In this document: positions 41,939-49,613 of the stretch, one piece after another | How the letters are laid out: every line of letters starts with the position of its first letter | Position numbering within the stretch: the first letter of the stretch is position 1 | Assembly: GCA_963662035.1 (NCBI GenBank) | Contig: CAVLDO010000015.1 | Coordinates: forward strand, 1 to 49,613 | Origin: Equibacterium sp963662035 | Lineage (GTDB): Bacteria > Bacteroidota > Bacteroidia > Bacteroidales > UBA932 | Reading direction: 5' to 3' | Length of the DNA: 49,613 nt | Translations under genes and position numbers: made by a program | The notes under the pieces: model-generated | The model's input: the letters and a program-made list of their open reading frames with translations, nothing else | What the model was told of the DNA's origin: nothing | Databases searched by the model: none

Positions 41939-42481
41939 ATGAGAATCATTTCCGGAAGTCTGCGGGGCAGGAGAATCACGCCGCCCGCCAACTACAAGGC
42001 CCGCCCCACCACCGATTTTGCAAAGGAGGGGCTCTTCAACATACTAAGCGGAGAGATTGATTATGAGCAGGTGTCGTTTCTGGACCTATTTTCCGGCACG
42101 GGCGGCATCAGCTATGAGATGGCCTCGCGGGGCTGCCGCGACATCGTGGCGGTGGAGATGAACCCGGTAAACTGCAACTTCATCAAAAAAACAGCCGCCT
42201 ATCTCAAGATAGAGGGTCTGCAGGCGGTGCACCACAACGTTTTCGATTTCATAGGGATCTGCACCAAGGCGTTCGACCTGGTGTTCGCCGACCCGCCATA
42301 CGCCATGGAAGGGCTTGACACGCTGCCTGCCAAGGTGTTGGCGGCGCCGATGATAGCCCCGGGCGGCACCTTTATCCTGGAGCATCCCGCCGATTACAGC
42401 TTTGCTCTGGAGCCCGGGTTCGTAAAGGAGAAGAAATACGGCAACGTCCACTTCAGTTTTTTTTCAAAAAAACTTCAATAA
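41939..42481 (+). CDS. rsmD: 16S rRNA (guanine-N2) methyltransferase RsmD
   Basis: It methylates G966 of 16S rRNA. The 180-residue class I SAM methyltransferase has MRIISGSLRGRRI, RPTTDFAKEGLFNIL, the SAM motif LDLFSGTGGISYEMASRG, VAVEMNPV and the catalytic N-methyltransferase motif FADPPYAMEG. Length is normal. A short A/T tract overlaps the end of the gene before the tRNA promoter. Confidence 0.95.
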   Translation: MRIISGSLRGRRITPPANYKARPTTDFAKEGLFNILSGEIDYEQVSFLDLFSGTGGISYEMASRGCRDIVAVEMNPVNCNFIKKTAAYLKIEGLQAVHHNVFDFIGICTKAFDLVFADPPYAMEGLDTLPAKVLAAPMIAPGGTFILEHPADYSFALEPGFVKEKKYGNVHFSFFSKKLQ

Positions 42482-42506
42482 TCTTTGCATTATTAAAATT
42501 AACCTC

Positions 42507-42514
42507 TATATTTG
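42507..42514 (+). promoter_or_regulatory. tRNA-Asp -7 box
   Basis: TATATTTG matches TAnnTTTG. A start near 42519 gives a 5' extension of about 22 nt before the mature tRNA. Confidence 0.7.
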
Positions 42515-42540
42515 CAATCCCATTTGGGAACCAGATGAAT

Positions 42541-42614
42541 GGTGCGGTAGTTCAGCTGGTTAGAATACCGGCCTGTCACGCCGGGGGTCGCGAGTTCGAG
42601 TCTCGTCCGCACCG
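42541..42614 (+). tRNA. tRNA-Asp (anticodon GTC)
   Basis: The acceptor stem pairs GGTGCGG (42541-42547) with CCGCACC (42607-42613), with G as discriminator base, as in tRNA-Asp. The anticodon loop reads CTGTCAC with anticodon GTC; the T arm TTCGAGT is present. CCA is not encoded. Confidence 0.97.
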
Positions 42615-42681
42615 CTTGAAAGCAGCTGTAAAAGGCTGCTTTTTTGTTTTCCGGACTCTGTACATTTCCGCTCCGCTTTAC

Positions 42682-42689
42682 TATATTTG
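42682..42689 (+). promoter_or_regulatory. -7 box of the tandem esterase gene
   Basis: TATATTTG gives a leader of about 33 nt before the ATG at 42727. Confidence 0.65.
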
Positions 42690-42726
42690 TGCTCATCGGC
42701 CCACTAACGGGCCCGCAAACTCATCA

Positions 42727-44484
42727 ATGAAAAAATCCTTACTTATCGCTGCGCTGCTGGCCCTGCTTTGCACAGGCACCTATGCAGCTCCGGCAGCGAA
42801 ACGCGCCCCCAAAGCGGGGAAAGAGTACATCTGGCCAAAAGGGAAGATGCCGGATGCCCAGAGCGGCCAGATTGCCGCAATGACCGACGAGTCAGAAGAG
42901 CCCGACTTCAATCCAGACAAGCACCGCCTCCCCTATCTCGACTGGTTTGAGGCCCCCGCTAAAGAGAAAGCCAACGGCGGCTGTATGATACTCATCTCCG
43001 GCGGTGCATATCAGAGCTGCTGCGATGTGCAGTGGATCAAACACTGGAGAGAACTCTACACAGGGCTCGGCTTCCAGTGCGTCAACCTGGTATACCGCAC
43101 CCCCCGTCCGGAAGGGCTGCCCATCTACCAAAGCGCCTGGGAAGACGGACAGAGGGCTGTGCGCCTGGTGCGCAGCGAGGCGGAGCGCCGCGGATTCGAC
43201 CCCGAAAAAATCGGCACCGTGTCGATGTCGGCAGGCTCGCATATGGCGCTGCTGCTGGCCACCGGCAGCCAGACCCCCGCATACGAAGCGGTGGACGACC
43301 TTGACACCGTCAGCTGCCATCTCAACTGGGCGATAGCCCACGCCCCCGCCTATGTTACCTGCGACGGCGAAATAGGCCCCGCAACTCTGCAGGGCTACGG
43401 CAACACCGTGGGCCTCTCCTCCATATTCAAATTCGACGAAAAGACCTGCCCCGTCTGCTTCCTGCACGGCGGGGATGATCCCTACAGCCCCAACGGCTCC
43501 ACCAAGATGTACCGCAAGCTGCACTCAATGGGCATCCCCAGCGAGCTGCACCTCTACCCCAACATAGGCCACGCCGTGCTGGGCCACGACCGCGCCGTGG
43601 AGTTCCTGCGCCAGATGGGCATTCTGGGGCCTCTGGAGGAGAATGTGACCCTTATGTCCCGCTACGGCGATGACAGCGCCCGCGGCAACTATCTCAAGGA
43701 GGATATCTGGCCCGAGGGCCGCACCCCCGACTTGCGCGAAGACCAGTGCACCCCCTACATCGAGTGGCACTTCCCCAAGACGCTCAAGACCAAGGCCATC
43801 CAGATAATCTACTCGGGCGGCAGCTATATCTCCAACGACCCCGACGGCTTTGAGGCCGCCCCCGCCCGCCGCTATCTCAACGAAATGGGTATGACCGTGG
43901 TGACTCTCAAATACCGCACTCCGCGCCCCGAGGGGCTGGAGAAGTATATGACCGCTTGGCAGGATTTGCAGCGCACCATAAAGCTTGTGCGCAGCAAGGC
44001 GGCCTCCTACGGTCTTGACCCCGACCAGATCGGCATTATGGGCAGCAGCGCCGGCGGCCACCTGACATTGATGGGCGTGACCAGCTCCCTGCACAAGAGC
44101 TACCTGCCCGTCGACGATGTCGACAACCTCTCCTGCAGCGTGCAGTGGGGCATCGGCGTGTATCCTGCATACGCCCTGAGTGACGATGGCGAGGACTTCA
44201 ACACCACCCTGGGCTGCGGGGAAGATGTCACCATCAATCCTGAATTCAGTTTTGATTTGGCGACCTGCCCGATGTACTTCGTACACGGCGACAAAGACGG
44301 CGTGAGCAGTATGAACTCCGTGATGGTATGGGAGAAGATGCGCGCAATGGGCATCCAGAGCGAGCTGCACACCCTTGCGCTGCGCGACCACTGCTTCCAG
44401 TACGAAGGGGCCCCGGGCACCGGCAGCTACAATTTCCTCGAAGGCATCGGCGAATATATTCGCAGTGTTGTGAAATTTTACTAA
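42727..44484 (+). CDS. Secreted protein with two tandem alpha/beta-hydrolase (esterase) domains
   Basis: This 585-residue exported protein has a Sec signal ending TYAAP. Two homologous domains of about 270 residues follow, each beginning with an EYIWPKG or DIWPEG segment. Domain 1 has ISGGAYQ (oxyanion), the nucleophile in VSMSAGSH, Asp in HGGDDPYSP and His in NIGHAV. Domain 2 has YSGGSYI, GSSAGGH, HGDKDGVSS and RDHCF. Both share VYRTPRPEGL or KYRTPRPEGL. The folds resemble BD-FAE and acetylxylan esterases, so removal of acyl groups from plant glycans is plausible but unproven. The real start is the ATG before the signal, since the frame upstream overlaps the tRNA. Confidence 0.85.
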   Translation: MKKSLLIAALLALLCTGTYAAPAAKRAPKAGKEYIWPKGKMPDAQSGQIAAMTDESEEPDFNPDKHRLPYLDWFEAPAKEKANGGCMILISGGAYQSCCDVQWIKHWRELYTGLGFQCVNLVYRTPRPEGLPIYQSAWEDGQRAVRLVRSEAERRGFDPEKIGTVSMSAGSHMALLLATGSQTPAYEAVDDLDTVSCHLNWAIAHAPAYVTCDGEIGPATLQGYGNTVGLSSIFKFDEKTCPVCFLHGGDDPYSPNGSTKMYRKLHSMGIPSELHLYPNIGHAVLGHDRAVEFLRQMGILGPLEENVTLMSRYGDDSARGNYLKEDIWPEGRTPDLREDQCTPYIEWHFPKTLKTKAIQIIYSGGSYISNDPDGFEAAPARRYLNEMGMTVVTLKYRTPRPEGLEKYMTAWQDLQRTIKLVRSKAASYGLDPDQIGIMGSSAGGHLTLMGVTSSLHKSYLPVDDVDNLSCSVQWGIGVYPAYALSDDGEDFNTTLGCGEDVTINPEFSFDLATCPMYFVHGDKDGVSSMNSVMVWEKMRAMGIQSELHTLALRDHCFQYEGAPGTGSYNFLEGIGEYIRSVVKFY

Positions 44485-44490
44485 TTTTGC

Positions 44491-44561
44491 GCCGCGATGC
44501 GGCTTTCAGACCCGAAAGGGCCAACCCTCAAAGTCGATTCGGCTTAAGGGTCGGCCCTTTT
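44491..44561 (+). terminator. Hairpins after the esterase gene
   Basis: GCCGC-GAT-GCGGC (44491-44503) is followed by TTTC. A longer stem pairs AAAGGGCC (44515-44522) with GGCCCTTT (44553-44560), ACCCT with AGGGT, and AGTCG with CGGCT, ending in TTTTGAG. The T tracts are short, so termination may be incomplete. TAATTTTG at 44482-44489 overlaps the esterase stop and could be the -7 box of the next operon. Confidence 0.55.
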
Positions 44562-44576
44562 GAGTTATCCGGCATC

Positions 44577-44605
44577 AAGTGTAACAGGTACCACTTTAAA
44601 AACTG
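44577..44605 (+). promoter_or_regulatory. preQ1-I riboswitch candidate controlling the queuosine-precursor transporter
   Basis: A compact H-type pseudoknot is seen. P1 is AAGTG (44577-44581) with CACTT (44592-44596). The 10-nt loop between them ends in C (44591), where preQ1-I aptamers place the ligand-pairing cytosine. CAG in the loop (44585-44587) pairs with CTG (44603-44605) after the A-rich TAAAAA. The second helix ends 4 nt before the ATG at 44610, so ligand binding should block translation. The downstream genes are preQ0/preQ1-related. Confidence 0.8.
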
Positions 44606-44609
44606 CACA

Positions 44610-45293
44610 ATGAAAAACAAATTTTCCACAACATTTCTATTGATGGCCACGGCGCTGGTCGTCTGCCTGGTCTCCTCCAATCTCTTCGCCACCAAAGTTT
44701 TTGCTCTCGGGGCTGGCATCACGCTGCCCGGCGCAGTGATAGTGTTCCCCATCTCCTACATCCTGAATGACTGCATCTGCGAGGTGTGGGGCTACACCCG
44801 CGCCCGTCTGGTGATATGGCTGGCGTTCGCCGCCAATTTCTTTGTGGTGATCCTGGGGCAGATAGTGGCGTGGCTGCCCGCCGCCGATTTCTGGCAGGGG
44901 GGCGAACATTTCAATTTCGTGTTCAATATGGCGCCCCGCGTGACGGCCGCCTCATTGCTGGCCTTTCTTGCCGGCAGCACTATGAACGCTTTGGTGATGA
45001 GCAAGATGAAGCTATATAGCGGCGGCCGGCGGTTTGCACTGCGGGCGATAGTCTCTTCCGTGGCGGGAGAAGCGCTGGATTCGCTGATATTCATCCCGAT
45101 AGCCTTTATCGGCATCCCTTTCGGGGCAATGCTGCCGATGATGGCCTTCCAAGTGGGCTTCAAGGTCATCTACGAGATTATTGTCCTGCCGGTGACCTCC
45201 TTTGTGGTGGCAAAAGTCAAGGCAGCCGAACAGGTGGATGTGTTCGACTCCGGCATCAGTTACAATCCGCTTAAAATAAACGACATCAGATAG
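44610..45293 (+). CDS. yhhQ: Queuosine precursor transporter (YhhQ/VUT family)
   Basis: This 227-residue inner-membrane protein with about six helices imports preQ0 or preQ1. Family features are LFATKVFALG, ISYILNDCICEVWGYTRARLVIW and the C-terminal FKVIYEIIVLPVTSFVV. The start at 44610 follows the predicted preQ1-I aptamer; the open frame further upstream crosses the terminator region. queF starts 2 nt after the stop, so the two are co-translated. The operon joins uptake of precursor with conversion of preQ0 to preQ1. Confidence 0.92.
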   Translation: MKNKFSTTFLLMATALVVCLVSSNLFATKVFALGAGITLPGAVIVFPISYILNDCICEVWGYTRARLVIWLAFAANFFVVILGQIVAWLPAADFWQGGEHFNFVFNMAPRVTAASLLAFLAGSTMNALVMSKMKLYSGGRRFALRAIVSSVAGEALDSLIFIPIAFIGIPFGAMLPMMAFQVGFKVIYEIIVLPVTSFVVAKVKAAEQVDVFDSGISYNPLKINDIR

Positions 45294-45295
45294 CT

Positions 45296-45754
45296 ATGGA
45301 CACACGCTCCGATGAAGGCCTGCAGCAGCTGGGCCACAAGACTTTATACAAAAGCACCTACGCGCCCGAGGTGCTTGAAACCTTCACCAACAAGCATCAG
45401 GAAAACGACTACTGGGTGCGGTTCAACTGCCCCGAGTTCACATCGTTGTGCCCCATCACCTCGCAGCCGGATTTTGCGGAGATACGCATCAGCTACATTC
45501 CTGACATGAAGATGGTGGAGAGCAAGAGCCTCAAGCTGTATCTCTTCAGCTTCCGCAGCGAGGGGGCGTTTCACGAAGACTGCGTGAACATAATTATGAA
45601 GGACCTCATAAAACTGATGGAGCCGCGCTACATCGAGGTCACGGGCTTTTTTCTGCCACGCGGCGGCATCAGCATCCACCCCTATGCCAACTGGGGCCGC
45701 CCCGGCACCAAATACGAGACCCTCGCCCAAGAGCGCCTCGCCCGCCACGAATAA
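45296..45754 (+). CDS. queF: preQ0 reductase (7-cyano-7-deazaguanine reductase, QueF)
   Basis: It reduces preQ0 to preQ1 with NADPH. The 152-residue unimodal T-fold enzyme has the nucleophilic Cys in EFTSLCPITSQPDFAEI with the following Asp, and the NADPH motif ESKSLKLYLFSFRSEGAFHED. Length is that of the short YkvM-type QueF. No de novo queuosine genes (queC, queD, queE) are in the window. It ends 4 bp from the convergent epimerase stop. Confidence 0.96.
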   Translation: MDTRSDEGLQQLGHKTLYKSTYAPEVLETFTNKHQENDYWVRFNCPEFTSLCPITSQPDFAEIRISYIPDMKMVESKSLKLYLFSFRSEGAFHEDCVNIIMKDLIKLMEPRYIEVTGFFLPRGGISIHPYANWGRPGTKYETLAQERLARHE

Positions 45755-45758
45755 AAGC

Positions 45759-46964
45759 CTACCCGGCTACCGGCTCCACGCCTATTCCGGGACGGTCGGG
45801 AAGGACAAGCCGGCCGCCGGCGACCCTGACCCCGCTGAAGCGGTCGTTACAGATGAGCAGATTGCCGTCCAAATCGGCGAAATCCACCGCAGGCGAGAGC
45901 TGGGCGGCCGCCGACACTGCGCAGGATGTCTCGGTCATACATCCAATCATCACCTTCATCCCCTCCGCGCGGGCGTAAGTGAGCATCTTGCGGGCCTCGC
46001 GCATCCCGGTGCACTTCATCAGCTTGATGTTGATGCCGTGATAAGCCCCTTTGATGCGGGGGATGTCGCATAGCCGCTGAAGTGCCTCGTCGGCGAAAAT
46101 AGGCAGCGGACTGCGCTCGGCCAGCCAGGCGGCATCGTCTATCATCTCTTTGGGAAGCGGCTGCTCCACCATCACCACCCCCCGCTCCGCCAGCCACGAA
46201 ATCATCTCCAGCGCCAGATACTTGTCTTTCCAGCCCTGATTGGCATCTACCGCAATAGGCAGATCTGTAACGCTGCGGATGGCTCCGATCATCTCTTTGT
46301 CGCCCTCCAGCCCCACTTTGACCTTGAGGATGTTGAACTTTCCGGCGCACTCCAGCGTCTTTTCCCTAACCTTTTCCGGGGTGTCGATGCCGATTGTGAA
46401 GGTGGTGTCGGGGGCCTTTGCGGGGTCCAGTCCCCAGATGCGGTACCACGGCTGCCCCATCAGCTTGCCCACGAGGTCGTGCAGGGCGATGTCCACCGCC
46501 GCCTTGGCCGCCGAATCGCCGTCGCTCAGGCTGTCGATGTAATTCAGAATGTCTTCCAGGCAGAAGGGATCGGGAAACTGTTCCAGGTTGACCTTGCCCA
46601 GAAAAGCGCACACGCTCTCCACGCTCTGCCCCAGGTAGGGCGGCATCGAGGCCTCGCCGTAGCCGCAGAAGCCGTCGTATTCGATTTTAACCTGGACATC
46701 GGGGGTGGTGGTGCGGGAATATGACGACACGGTGAAGGTGTGCCGCAGCCGCAGCTCGTATGGCTCAAAGCTCAGATGCATCCCGGCCTTGCCGCCCGTG
46801 CGGTATGCCAGCGGGATTACTGCCGATTTATGCCCCGGGGCCGCTATGCTGCCTAAGTCGCCGGCTGCCGTGGCACTTGCGCTTCCACAGGCGCTCAGCA
46901 GTGCGCCGGTGCCCATCGCCGCCGCAGCAGCGGCCGTTGTCTTTATAAAATCCCTGCGTTTCAT
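45759..46964 (-). CDS. L-Ala-D/L-Glu (dipeptide) epimerase, TAT-exported lipoprotein form
   Basis: This enolase-superfamily enzyme epimerises dipeptides such as L-Ala-D-Glu, used in murein peptide recycling. The 401-residue protein has the base pair residues in NILKVKVGL (KxK), metal ligands in AVDANQG, MVEQPL and FADEAL, and INIKLMKCTG with the second lysine. The N-terminus has an RRDFIK twin-arginine motif and ALLSACGS lipobox, so it is likely exported through Tat and anchored, unlike the cytoplasmic form. A -7 box TAGATTTG (minus strand, 46986-46993) precedes it. Confidence 0.9.
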   Translation of the reverse strand: MKRRDFIKTTAAAAAAMGTGALLSACGSASATAAGDLGSIAAPGHKSAVIPLAYRTGGKAGMHLSFEPYELRLRHTFTVSSYSRTTTPDVQVKIEYDGFCGYGEASMPPYLGQSVESVCAFLGKVNLEQFPDPFCLEDILNYIDSLSDGDSAAKAAVDIALHDLVGKLMGQPWYRIWGLDPAKAPDTTFTIGIDTPEKVREKTLECAGKFNILKVKVGLEGDKEMIGAIRSVTDLPIAVDANQGWKDKYLALEMISWLAERGVVMVEQPLPKEMIDDAAWLAERSPLPIFADEALQRLCDIPRIKGAYHGINIKLMKCTGMREARKMLTYARAEGMKVMIGCMTETSCAVSAAAQLSPAVDFADLDGNLLICNDRFSGVRVAGGRLVLPDRPGIGVEPVAG

Positions 46965-46985
46965 ATTTTCTTAAAATAACTGCGG

Positions 46986-47084
46986 CAAATCTACAAAAAA
47001 TCACGCGCCGCCGCTGTAGCAGACAGCCGCCCGCCAGCGTTTATATTATGAATTTGCACTGCGCAGAACAAAAAACTATATTTG
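46986..47084. promoter_or_regulatory. Divergent promoters for the epimerase and the M13 peptidase
   Basis: TAGATTTG (minus strand, 46986-46993) serves the epimerase and TATATTTG (47077-47084) serves the M13 peptidase. Leaders are about 17 and 33 nt. Confidence 0.65.
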
Positions 47085-47121
47085 CCGCCAAAAATCGGAT
47101 TGTTACTCAAATAAATAACTG

Positions 47122-49137
47122 ATGAAAAAAACTTTAACTCTTATGATTTCCGCTATGGCACTTGCTGCCTGCGGCTCCGACGCGGCCAAAGCGCCCGCTC
47201 TGGACCTTGCGAACCTCGATACGAAGGTGAGCCCCAAGGCGGACTTCTACCGGTACGCCACCGGCGGCTGGCAGGACGCCAACCCGCTCCGTCCCGAATT
47301 CTCCCGCTTCGGCTCTTTTGACGTGATTGCCGAGACCAACCAGAAACAACTCAACGAACTCTTCGCCTCAATGGCCGACCTTCAGGCCGAGAAGGGCAGC
47401 GTAGAGCAGAAAATCTCCGATCTGTACAAGCAGGCGCTCGACTCCACCGCACGCAACACGCTCGGCGCCGGGCCCATTATGTCCGACATCGCCCGCATTC
47501 AGGCCGTTGGCAGCAAGGATTCCCTCTGGAGCCTGCTCGCGCAGATGACCCTTGAGGGGAGCAGCACCGGCTTCTACGGATTCGGCGTATCCTCCGACCT
47601 GATCGACAGCGACAGCCAGGTGCTCTATCTGAGCCAGGGCGGATTGGGTATGGGCGATCGCGACTACTACCTCAAGGAGGAGAATGCCGCCCTCAAGGAG
47701 GGCTACCGCCAGTTCTTGGTAAAGATTTTCAACCTCTGCTCTCTCGATGGGGCGGAAGATCTGGCCGCAAAGGCCCTTGATGTGGAGAACCACATCGCCG
47801 AGTATTCCTGGACCCGCGAGCAGAACCGCGACGTGGCCGCCGGCTACAACCCGATGTCCAGCGAGGCTGTGTTCAAGGCATATCCCGCCATAGGCTTCGA
47901 AATCAACTGCAAGGTGATGGGCATCCCCGCACAGGAGAAGATTATAGTGTCGCAGCCCAGCTTCTTCGAGAAATTCAATGCCTACACGGAGAGTGTGGAC
48001 CTCGAGAGTCTCAAGGCCTACGCCCTCGCGCAGCTGATAAGCAATGCCGCCGGCTCTCTCAGCGACGACTTCTACACCGCATCCTGGGAATTCTTCAGCC
48101 ATCAGATGGCGGGCGCCCAGGAGCAGAAACCCCGCTGGAAGCGCGCGATGTCGGTGCCCAACAGCCTGCTTGGCGAGGCGGTGGGCAAGATGTACGTGGA
48201 GCGCTACTTCCCCGAGAGTTCCAAGCAGAAGATGATGGATATCGTGGAGAATCTGCGCGTTGCCCTGGGCCAGCATATCGACGCTCTGGACTGGATGAGC
48301 GACAGCACCAAGGCCCGCGCCAGGGAGAAGCTGGCCGCCTTCACAGTGAAGATCGGCTATCCAGACAAATGGAAAGACTACTCTTCGCTTGACATCAACC
48401 CCGATCTGACCTACTACCAAAACCTGAAGAACGCCAGCGCGTGGTATGTGCAGGACAATCTCTCCCGCCTGGGCAAGCCTACCGACAGGAGCGAGTGGGC
48501 TATGACCCCGCAGACCGTGAACGCATATTACAACCCCACCACCAACGAAATCTGCTTCCCCGCAGGCATCCTGCAGAAGCCTTTCTTTGATCCGGAGGCT
48601 GACGCGCCCGTGAACTACGGCGCCATCGGCGTGGTCATCGGCCACGAGATGTCCCACGGCTTTGACGATCAGGGTTCGATGTTCGACGGCGCCGGCAATA
48701 TGGTCAACTGGTGGACCGCCGAGGACAAGGCCAAATTCAATGCAAAGGGCGACGCTCTTGCAGCGCAGTTCGATGCAGTGGAGGTTCTGCCGGGGGTCAA
48801 GGCCAACGGCCGTTATACTTTGGGCGAGAACATCGGCGACCACGGCGGACTCTCCATAGCCTTCTCCGCTATGCAGAACGCTCTCGAGGGGCAGCCCCGG
48901 GTCGAGATTGACGGTTTCAGCCCCGAACAGCGCTTCTACCTTTCGTACGCCATAATCTGGGCGCAGAACATCACCGACCAGGAGAAGGCGCGCCTGACCA
49001 ATCTGGACACCCATTCTCTGGCGGAGAACCGCGTGAATGTGTCGCTGCGCAATTTCCAGAGTTTCTTTGATGCGTTTGGCATTGTTGAGGGCGACCCTAT
49101 GTTCCGCCCCGAGAGCGAGCGCGTGCACATCTGGTAG
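47122..49137 (+). CDS. M13-family zinc metallopeptidase (PepO/neprilysin-like) lipoprotein
   Basis: This 671-residue oligopeptidase has a lipoprotein signal with lipobox LAAC (Cys about 17). The N-terminal M13 domain begins KADFYRYATGGWQDANPLRPEF. The zinc site is VIGHEMSHGFDDQGS (HExxH) with the third ligand in GENIGDHGG. The family motif NAYYNPTTNEICFPAGILQ is present, and the C-terminus VHIW matches the usual CxVW end without its Cys. It likely cleaves peptides in the periplasm, alongside the dipeptide epimerase. Confidence 0.95.
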   Translation: MKKTLTLMISAMALAACGSDAAKAPALDLANLDTKVSPKADFYRYATGGWQDANPLRPEFSRFGSFDVIAETNQKQLNELFASMADLQAEKGSVEQKISDLYKQALDSTARNTLGAGPIMSDIARIQAVGSKDSLWSLLAQMTLEGSSTGFYGFGVSSDLIDSDSQVLYLSQGGLGMGDRDYYLKEENAALKEGYRQFLVKIFNLCSLDGAEDLAAKALDVENHIAEYSWTREQNRDVAAGYNPMSSEAVFKAYPAIGFEINCKVMGIPAQEKIIVSQPSFFEKFNAYTESVDLESLKAYALAQLISNAAGSLSDDFYTASWEFFSHQMAGAQEQKPRWKRAMSVPNSLLGEAVGKMYVERYFPESSKQKMMDIVENLRVALGQHIDALDWMSDSTKARAREKLAAFTVKIGYPDKWKDYSSLDINPDLTYYQNLKNASAWYVQDNLSRLGKPTDRSEWAMTPQTVNAYYNPTTNEICFPAGILQKPFFDPEADAPVNYGAIGVVIGHEMSHGFDDQGSMFDGAGNMVNWWTAEDKAKFNAKGDALAAQFDAVEVLPGVKANGRYTLGENIGDHGGLSIAFSAMQNALEGQPRVEIDGFSPEQRFYLSYAIIWAQNITDQEKARLTNLDTHSLAENRVNVSLRNFQSFFDAFGIVEGDPMFRPESERVHIW

Positions 49138-49186
49138 TCCTTTTGCTGCAAGTTTTTGAAGCTGTTGTTTTACGCTTCACAAAAAT

Positions 49187-49215
49187 GACCGGCCCCGCTA
49201 TGGACCGGTCTTTTT
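49187..49215 (+). terminator. Terminator after the M13 peptidase
   Basis: GACCGG (49187-49192) and CCGGTC (49205-49210) flank a 12-nt loop, followed by TTTTT. Confidence 0.85.
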
Positions 49216-49226
49216 GTTTGCGGCGC

Positions 49227-49613
49227 GGGCGGCCGCCCCAGGTGCCTCGCGTGCGCTACGGCGATAATCTTTGGGGTGTGATAGAACCTGGGTTCCACGG
49301 GCACGGAACGTGGCTAAACTTCCCAGCCGTGCCCGAAACGAGGCTCTACGGGCACGGAGCACGGCGAAAATCACTGACCGTGCCCGAAACGAGCTTCCAC
49401 GGGCACGGGGTGCGGCAAAACACCCCGACCGTGCCCAAATCGGCGCTCTACGGGCACGGAGCACGGCGAAACTTCCCCGCCGTGCCCAAATCGGGGCTCC
49501 ACGGGCACGGGGCATAGCTGTTCGCTAAGGTTGTCCCCTGGATTTACAACTTGGCTGAGACGATGTTTTGAATGTGCCGAAGGTTTCGCGTAGATTAACC
49601 CTTTGTTGAAGGA
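49227..49613. other. Intergenic region with no recognised gene
   Basis: The stretch after the terminator holds a perfect 12-bp palindrome GGGCGGCCGCCC (49229-49240 approximately), a near -7 box TAATCTTTG about 20 bp before the repeat array, and the 51-bp repeats (listed separately). The last 96 bp (49518-49613) show no gene, hairpin or clear box. Several open frames cross the repeats, but they exist only because the unit is a multiple of three. Confidence 0.6.
49291..49517. repeat. Tandem array of 51-bp units, each with an 8-bp inverted repeat
   Basis: Four full units (49291-49341, 49342-49392, 49393-49443, 49444-49494) and 23 bp of a fifth are present. Each full unit has GGGCACGG and CCGTGCCC, able to form an 8-bp stem; both arms are identical in all units. 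The sequence between the arms varies. Units 2 and 4 resemble each other (CTCTACGGGCACGGAGCACG) more than their neighbours, so a 102-bp two-unit structure may underlie the array. Many frames are open because 51 is a multiple of three. Confidence 0.9.

Noticed and set aside
44482..44489. Box TAATTTTG as the certain yhhQ promoter
   Set aside because: It overlaps the esterase stop codon and would place a hairpin at the very start of the transcript; it is kept only as a possibility.
49291..49517. CRISPR array
   Set aside because: Units are contiguous 51-bp tandem repeats without spacers of unrelated sequence, and no cas genes are present.
49143..49528. Open frames across the 51-bp repeats on both strands
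   Set aside because: Several frames are open at once because the unit is a multiple of three. The conserved parts are the inverted-repeat arms, not codons, and no frame has a signal or a family match I recognise.

Overview
The window is a chromosomal segment of a GC-rich member of the Bacteroidales (Bacteroidota), probably gut-associated. The evidence is a SusC/SusD pair, a primary sigma factor without region 1.1, many Bacteroidota-type -7 boxes (TAnnTTTG), weak or absent Shine-Dalgarno sequences, and Bacteroidota-style lipoproteins. GC content and gene set would suit a Rikenellaceae/Alistipes-like lineage, but that placement is a guess. Almost everything is housekeeping DNA. There is no phage, insertion sequence, CRISPR array or defence system.

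Layout. 1-5.3 kb: an orphan susC-susD pair; susC carries an in-frame amber codon. 5.3-9 kb: sulfur amino acid genes cysE, cysK and metY (minus strand), with a divergent Lrp/AsnC regulator. 9-23.3 kb: a tight minus-strand run of rpoD, M3 peptidase, AgcS symporter, argS, YgiQ radical SAM protein, a small acidic protein, ClC channel, tex, polyprenol-phosphate glycosyltransferase and dihydroorotase, often overlapping by a few bases. 23.3-28.3 kb: htrA divergent from dnaN, a DnaQ-like exonuclease and a degenerate FAH-fold protein, then a convergent HI0933-type flavoprotein. 28.3-32.7 kb: mnmA, the SRP RNA gene (plus strand), murB, murA and a lipoprotein. 33-38.6 kb: a low-GC Ig-like lipoprotein, dnaK, an RluA-type pseudouridine synthase, nadD and gmk, with fba divergent. 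38.6-42.5 kb: two FKBP-like lipoproteins and nrnA, then a membrane-anchored unknown and rsmD. 42.5-49.1 kb: tRNA-Asp, a tandem esterase, a queuosine-precursor transporter and queF behind a likely preQ1-I riboswitch, a dipeptide epimerase and an M13 peptidase. The window ends in an array of 51-bp hairpin repeats.

The observations most worth a second look are these. (1) nadD has no usable start codon; it continues in the same frame directly after the gmk UGA stop. (2) A compact pseudoknot matching the preQ1-I fold lies 4 nt before the yhhQ start. (3) Five genes have a -7 box so close to the start codon that their mRNAs should be leaderless or nearly so; the SRP RNA gene in the same window calibrates the box-to-start distance. 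(4) A 51-bp tandem repeat keeps both arms of an inverted repeat while the sequence between them varies. (5) susC is interrupted by an amber codon. (6) An FAH-family relative has lost its metal ligands.

All calls come from reading the sequence and translations by eye; no database search was run.
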